From: Pirellula sp. | GTDB lineage: Bacteria; Planctomycetota; Planctomycetia; Pirellulales; Pirellulaceae | Direction: 5' to 3' | DNA: 36,941 nucleotides | Assembly: GCA_025459245.1 (NCBI GenBank) | Contig: JALOQZ010000008.1 | Coordinates: forward strand, 1-36,941 | Shown here: positions 35,273-36,941 of the stretch, piece after piece | Numbering within the stretch: the first letter of the stretch is position 1 | How the letters are laid out: every line of letters starts with the position of its first letter | Position numbers and translations under genes: made by a program | The notes under the pieces: model-generated | Database searches by the model: none | What the model saw: the letters and a program-made list of their open reading frames with translations, nothing else | What the model was told of the DNA's origin: nothing

Positions 35273-36657
35273 TAGCTCGAACCATCGTGAGCTTAGAGGA
35301 TCCGACTGGCAACAACGCAGCCCAGGGTAAAGTAGCGCTCGTCGAGCATGCGTGGCTTTACCTTCTCATGCTTAATCTATTTGGCTACGCAGTCTTCGGC
35401 AAAGGTTGGGCTTATTTGGGTTACCCTCCGGTCTTTATCGGAGAGTTGCTTTTGCTGTGCGGTCTAATGGTTGTGTTCCTATCGGGTCGATGGAGTTTAT
35501 TCTTTCAGAGTTGGCTGCTTGGACCTATTTATCTTCTAGCGATTTGGGGAGGGTTGCGCACACTTCCTTACTTGTCCGAGTATGGAGTATTTGCTGTACG
35601 CGACGCCACTATTTGGGGGTACTCTGTTTTTGCCGTTCTGGTTTTCGTGTACGTATGTACCAAGCCCGAGCGATTGAGGATTTTGATTTCTGGCTATGGC
35701 TGGTTAACTTCGGTGTTCCTGTGTGTAATGCCGTTTATTTGGATCCCGTCGCAATATCTGGATGGTAGTTTGCCAAAGAACCTTTTCACGGGATTATTTC
35801 TCAATGCAAAAGCTGGCGACGTAGGAGTCCACTTGGCTGGGATTATGTCCTTTTGGGCCGTGGGGCTCGCGTCTCCCCCAACGCTGAGGATGATTTTTGC
35901 CTTTTGTGTTTCGTTTGCATGGGTTGCCACAACGAACCGAGGTGGCCTTTTGTCGTTTCTCGTAGTGGTCGCGTTCTGCTGTCTGTTTAGACCTCTCAAC
36001 GTAGCCGTTTGGCGTTTTGCCTTTATCGGGTTAACGACCATGTTGATATTGCTCGCGGTCGATTTCCAAGTTGAGGTACCTGGTCGAGATCGCAAGATTG
36101 CAGCCTCTCAGGTTGTAGAGAATATTGCGAGTGTCGCATCGAAAACCAAGATGGACGACCTAAACGGGACTAAACAATGGCGATTGAACTGGTGGAGAGA
36201 TATTCTTGATTACACCGTTTTCGGAAAGCACTTTTGGGACGGGAAAGGCTTTGGTGTCAATCTCGCGGACGATGATGGTTATCAGGTTACAAAAGATGGT
36301 TCGCTGAGGAGCCCACACAATGGTCATTTAACCATGCTTGCGAGAGCGGGGGTGCCCGGATTCTTGTTGTGGCTCACGATTCACTTTGGCTGGCTGGCTA
36401 CGATCTCGCTCGCATTTATGAAGAGCGCGCGTCGCGGTGAGAAGGCATGGGCCAATCTGTTTCTCTTCCTCATATGCTACTGGGGGGCATTCTTTGCGAA
36501 TGCGACATTTGATGTCTTCCTGGAAGGCCCCATGGGAGGGATTTGGTTCTGGAGTTTGTATGGTATCGGGATGGCTTCGGTGCGGATCTACCGATACCGA
36601 CCCGAGATTTTGGTCAACAACAAAGACTCGATTCCCGCGGTGGCTCAAGTCGCTTGA
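35269..36657 (+). CDS. O-antigen ligase / Wzy-type polysaccharide polymerase-like membrane protein
   Basis: A polytopic protein of 462 residues with about ten hydrophobic helices. A large periplasmic loop carries basic residues, followed by the ligase/polymerase hallmark HNGHLTMLARAGVPGFLLWL. The family (Wzy_C, O-antigen ligase or polymerase) joins or elongates undecaprenyl-linked glycans in the periplasm; sequence alone does not separate ligase from polymerase. I chose GTG 35269, whose last bases overlap the preceding stop codon as GTGA, giving translational coupling; the frame is also open upstream inside the Wzz gene (ATG 35143), which I consider spurious. GTG 35287 is another option. Confidence 0.85.
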   Translation: MIARTIVSLEDPTGNNAAQGKVALVEHAWLYLLMLNLFGYAVFGKGWAYLGYPPVFIGELLLLCGLMVVFLSGRWSLFFQSWLLGPIYLLAIWGGLRTLPYLSEYGVFAVRDATIWGYSVFAVLVFVYVCTKPERLRILISGYGWLTSVFLCVMPFIWIPSQYLDGSLPKNLFTGLFLNAKAGDVGVHLAGIMSFWAVGLASPPTLRMIFAFCVSFAWVATTNRGGLLSFLVVVAFCCLFRPLNVAVWRFAFIGLTTMLILLAVDFQVEVPGRDRKIAASQVVENIASVASKTKMDDLNGTKQWRLNWWRDILDYTVFGKHFWDGKGFGVNLADDDGYQVTKDGSLRSPHNGHLTMLARAGVPGFLLWLTIHFGWLATISLAFMKSARRGEKAWANLFLFLICYWGAFFANATFDVFLEGPMGGIWFWSLYGIGMASVRIYRYRPEILVNNKDSIPAVAQVA

Positions 36658-36680
36658 GGTCGCAGGCCGGGACTTGCCGT

Positions 36681-36941
36681 TTATTGCCTTACGGTGAAGT
36701 CGACAAATCGGCCAGGGGTTTGTACCACAAGCTCCGATGTTTGAGGCGATGCAATGTCTCGGAACCGTAAAAGTCTGTCGTTGCCATTGCTAACCAAGAA
36801 TTGCTGCCCATCGATGATTCGGAAGGAGGCAAGTTCTGTTGGAAGGGTAACCACGAGCTCCGGGATCGAGTTCACCAATCGATAGACAGAAATCAATTTC
36901 CTATCAGCATTGCATTGACGTTCCCCCTTTATCTCTGACCA
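36681..36941 (-). CDS. 3' part of an unidentified gene cut by the right edge
   Basis: On the minus strand the frame is open from the window edge to a TAA at 36681-36683, 87 codons. The peptide has regularly spaced short hydrophobic stretches (ISVYRLVNSIPELVVTLP, FRIIDGQQFLVSNGNDRLL), which resemble beta strands of a repeat protein. It has no stop for its whole visible length and is convergent with the ligase-like gene, ending 24 bases from it. I cannot name a family, and the 5' part is needed. Confidence 0.45.
   Translation of the reverse strand, partial: WSEIKGERQCNADRKLISVYRLVNSIPELVVTLPTELASFRIIDGQQFLVSNGNDRLLRFRDIASPQTSELVVQTPGRFVDFTVRQ

Overview
The window looks like a chromosomal segment from a planctomycete, probably of the Pirellulaceae. 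The grounds are a PSD1/DUF1549/DUF1553 cytochrome-c protein, a secreted protein with the planctomycete LE-x-LE-x-R N-terminal motif and C-terminal dockerin repeats, a small lipoprotein ending in a PYYLDDD...YFPAGPENKLANE-type sequence, and an EF-Tu whose switch I reads KTVTI instead of RGITI. This is family-level inference. I saw no phage, transposon, CRISPR array or canonical defence island. Most of the window is core metabolism and translation with some accessory secreted proteins.

Region 1 (1-3977, + strand) is chorismate-related: the 3' part of an EboD-type dehydroquinate-synthase-like gene, a PabA/TrpG glutamine amidotransferase, a fused AroD-AroE protein, and a YraN nuclease-like gene whose start lies inside the acidic-tail codons of aroDE. 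Region 2 (3978-9340, +) codes for a class II cytochrome c, a zinc-ribbon/GYF membrane protein, and a large DUF1549/DUF1553 cytochrome-type protein. Region 3 (9400-14314) has a membrane-anchored FAD/NAD/2Fe-2S reductase (-) divergent from rnc (+), which is followed nine bases later by a secreted metalloprotease-like Calx-beta/dockerin protein.

Region 4 (14408-20822) has maf (-), a LmbE/PIG-L deacetylase (+), a UbiD-family decarboxylase (-), and serC and serA (+), the first two steps unique to serine biosynthesis and its aminotransferase. A 544-base gap after serA holds three 17-nt tandem repeats and two strong hairpins. Region 5 (21367-26444) has a TPR lipoprotein (+), a large exported CHAT-like protein that appears to have lost its catalytic cysteine (-), a small lipoprotein (+), and a MazG-like protein with a four-cysteine tail (-). 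folE (+) follows.

Region 6 (27450-33623, +) is the translation cluster tRNA-Thr(TGT), tRNA-Tyr, tRNA-Gly(TCC), tRNA-Thr(GGT), tuf, tRNA-Trp, secE, nusG, rplK, rplA, rplJ, rplL. The tRNA order matches the E. coli thrU-tyrU-glyT-thrT-tufB unit. The usual rpoB and rpoC do not follow rplL: a strong terminator closes the operon. Region 7 (33734-36657) then starts a polysaccharide locus with a Wzz/GumC-type chain-length protein and an O-antigen-ligase-like membrane protein joined by a GTGA overlap. The 3' part of a minus-strand reading frame enters at the right edge.

I did not find a clearly new multi-gene system. The leads I consider best are the catalytically broken CHAT protein, the EboD-type gene cut by the left edge, the separation of rpoBC from rplL, the altered EF-Tu switch I, and the repeat/hairpin block after serA.
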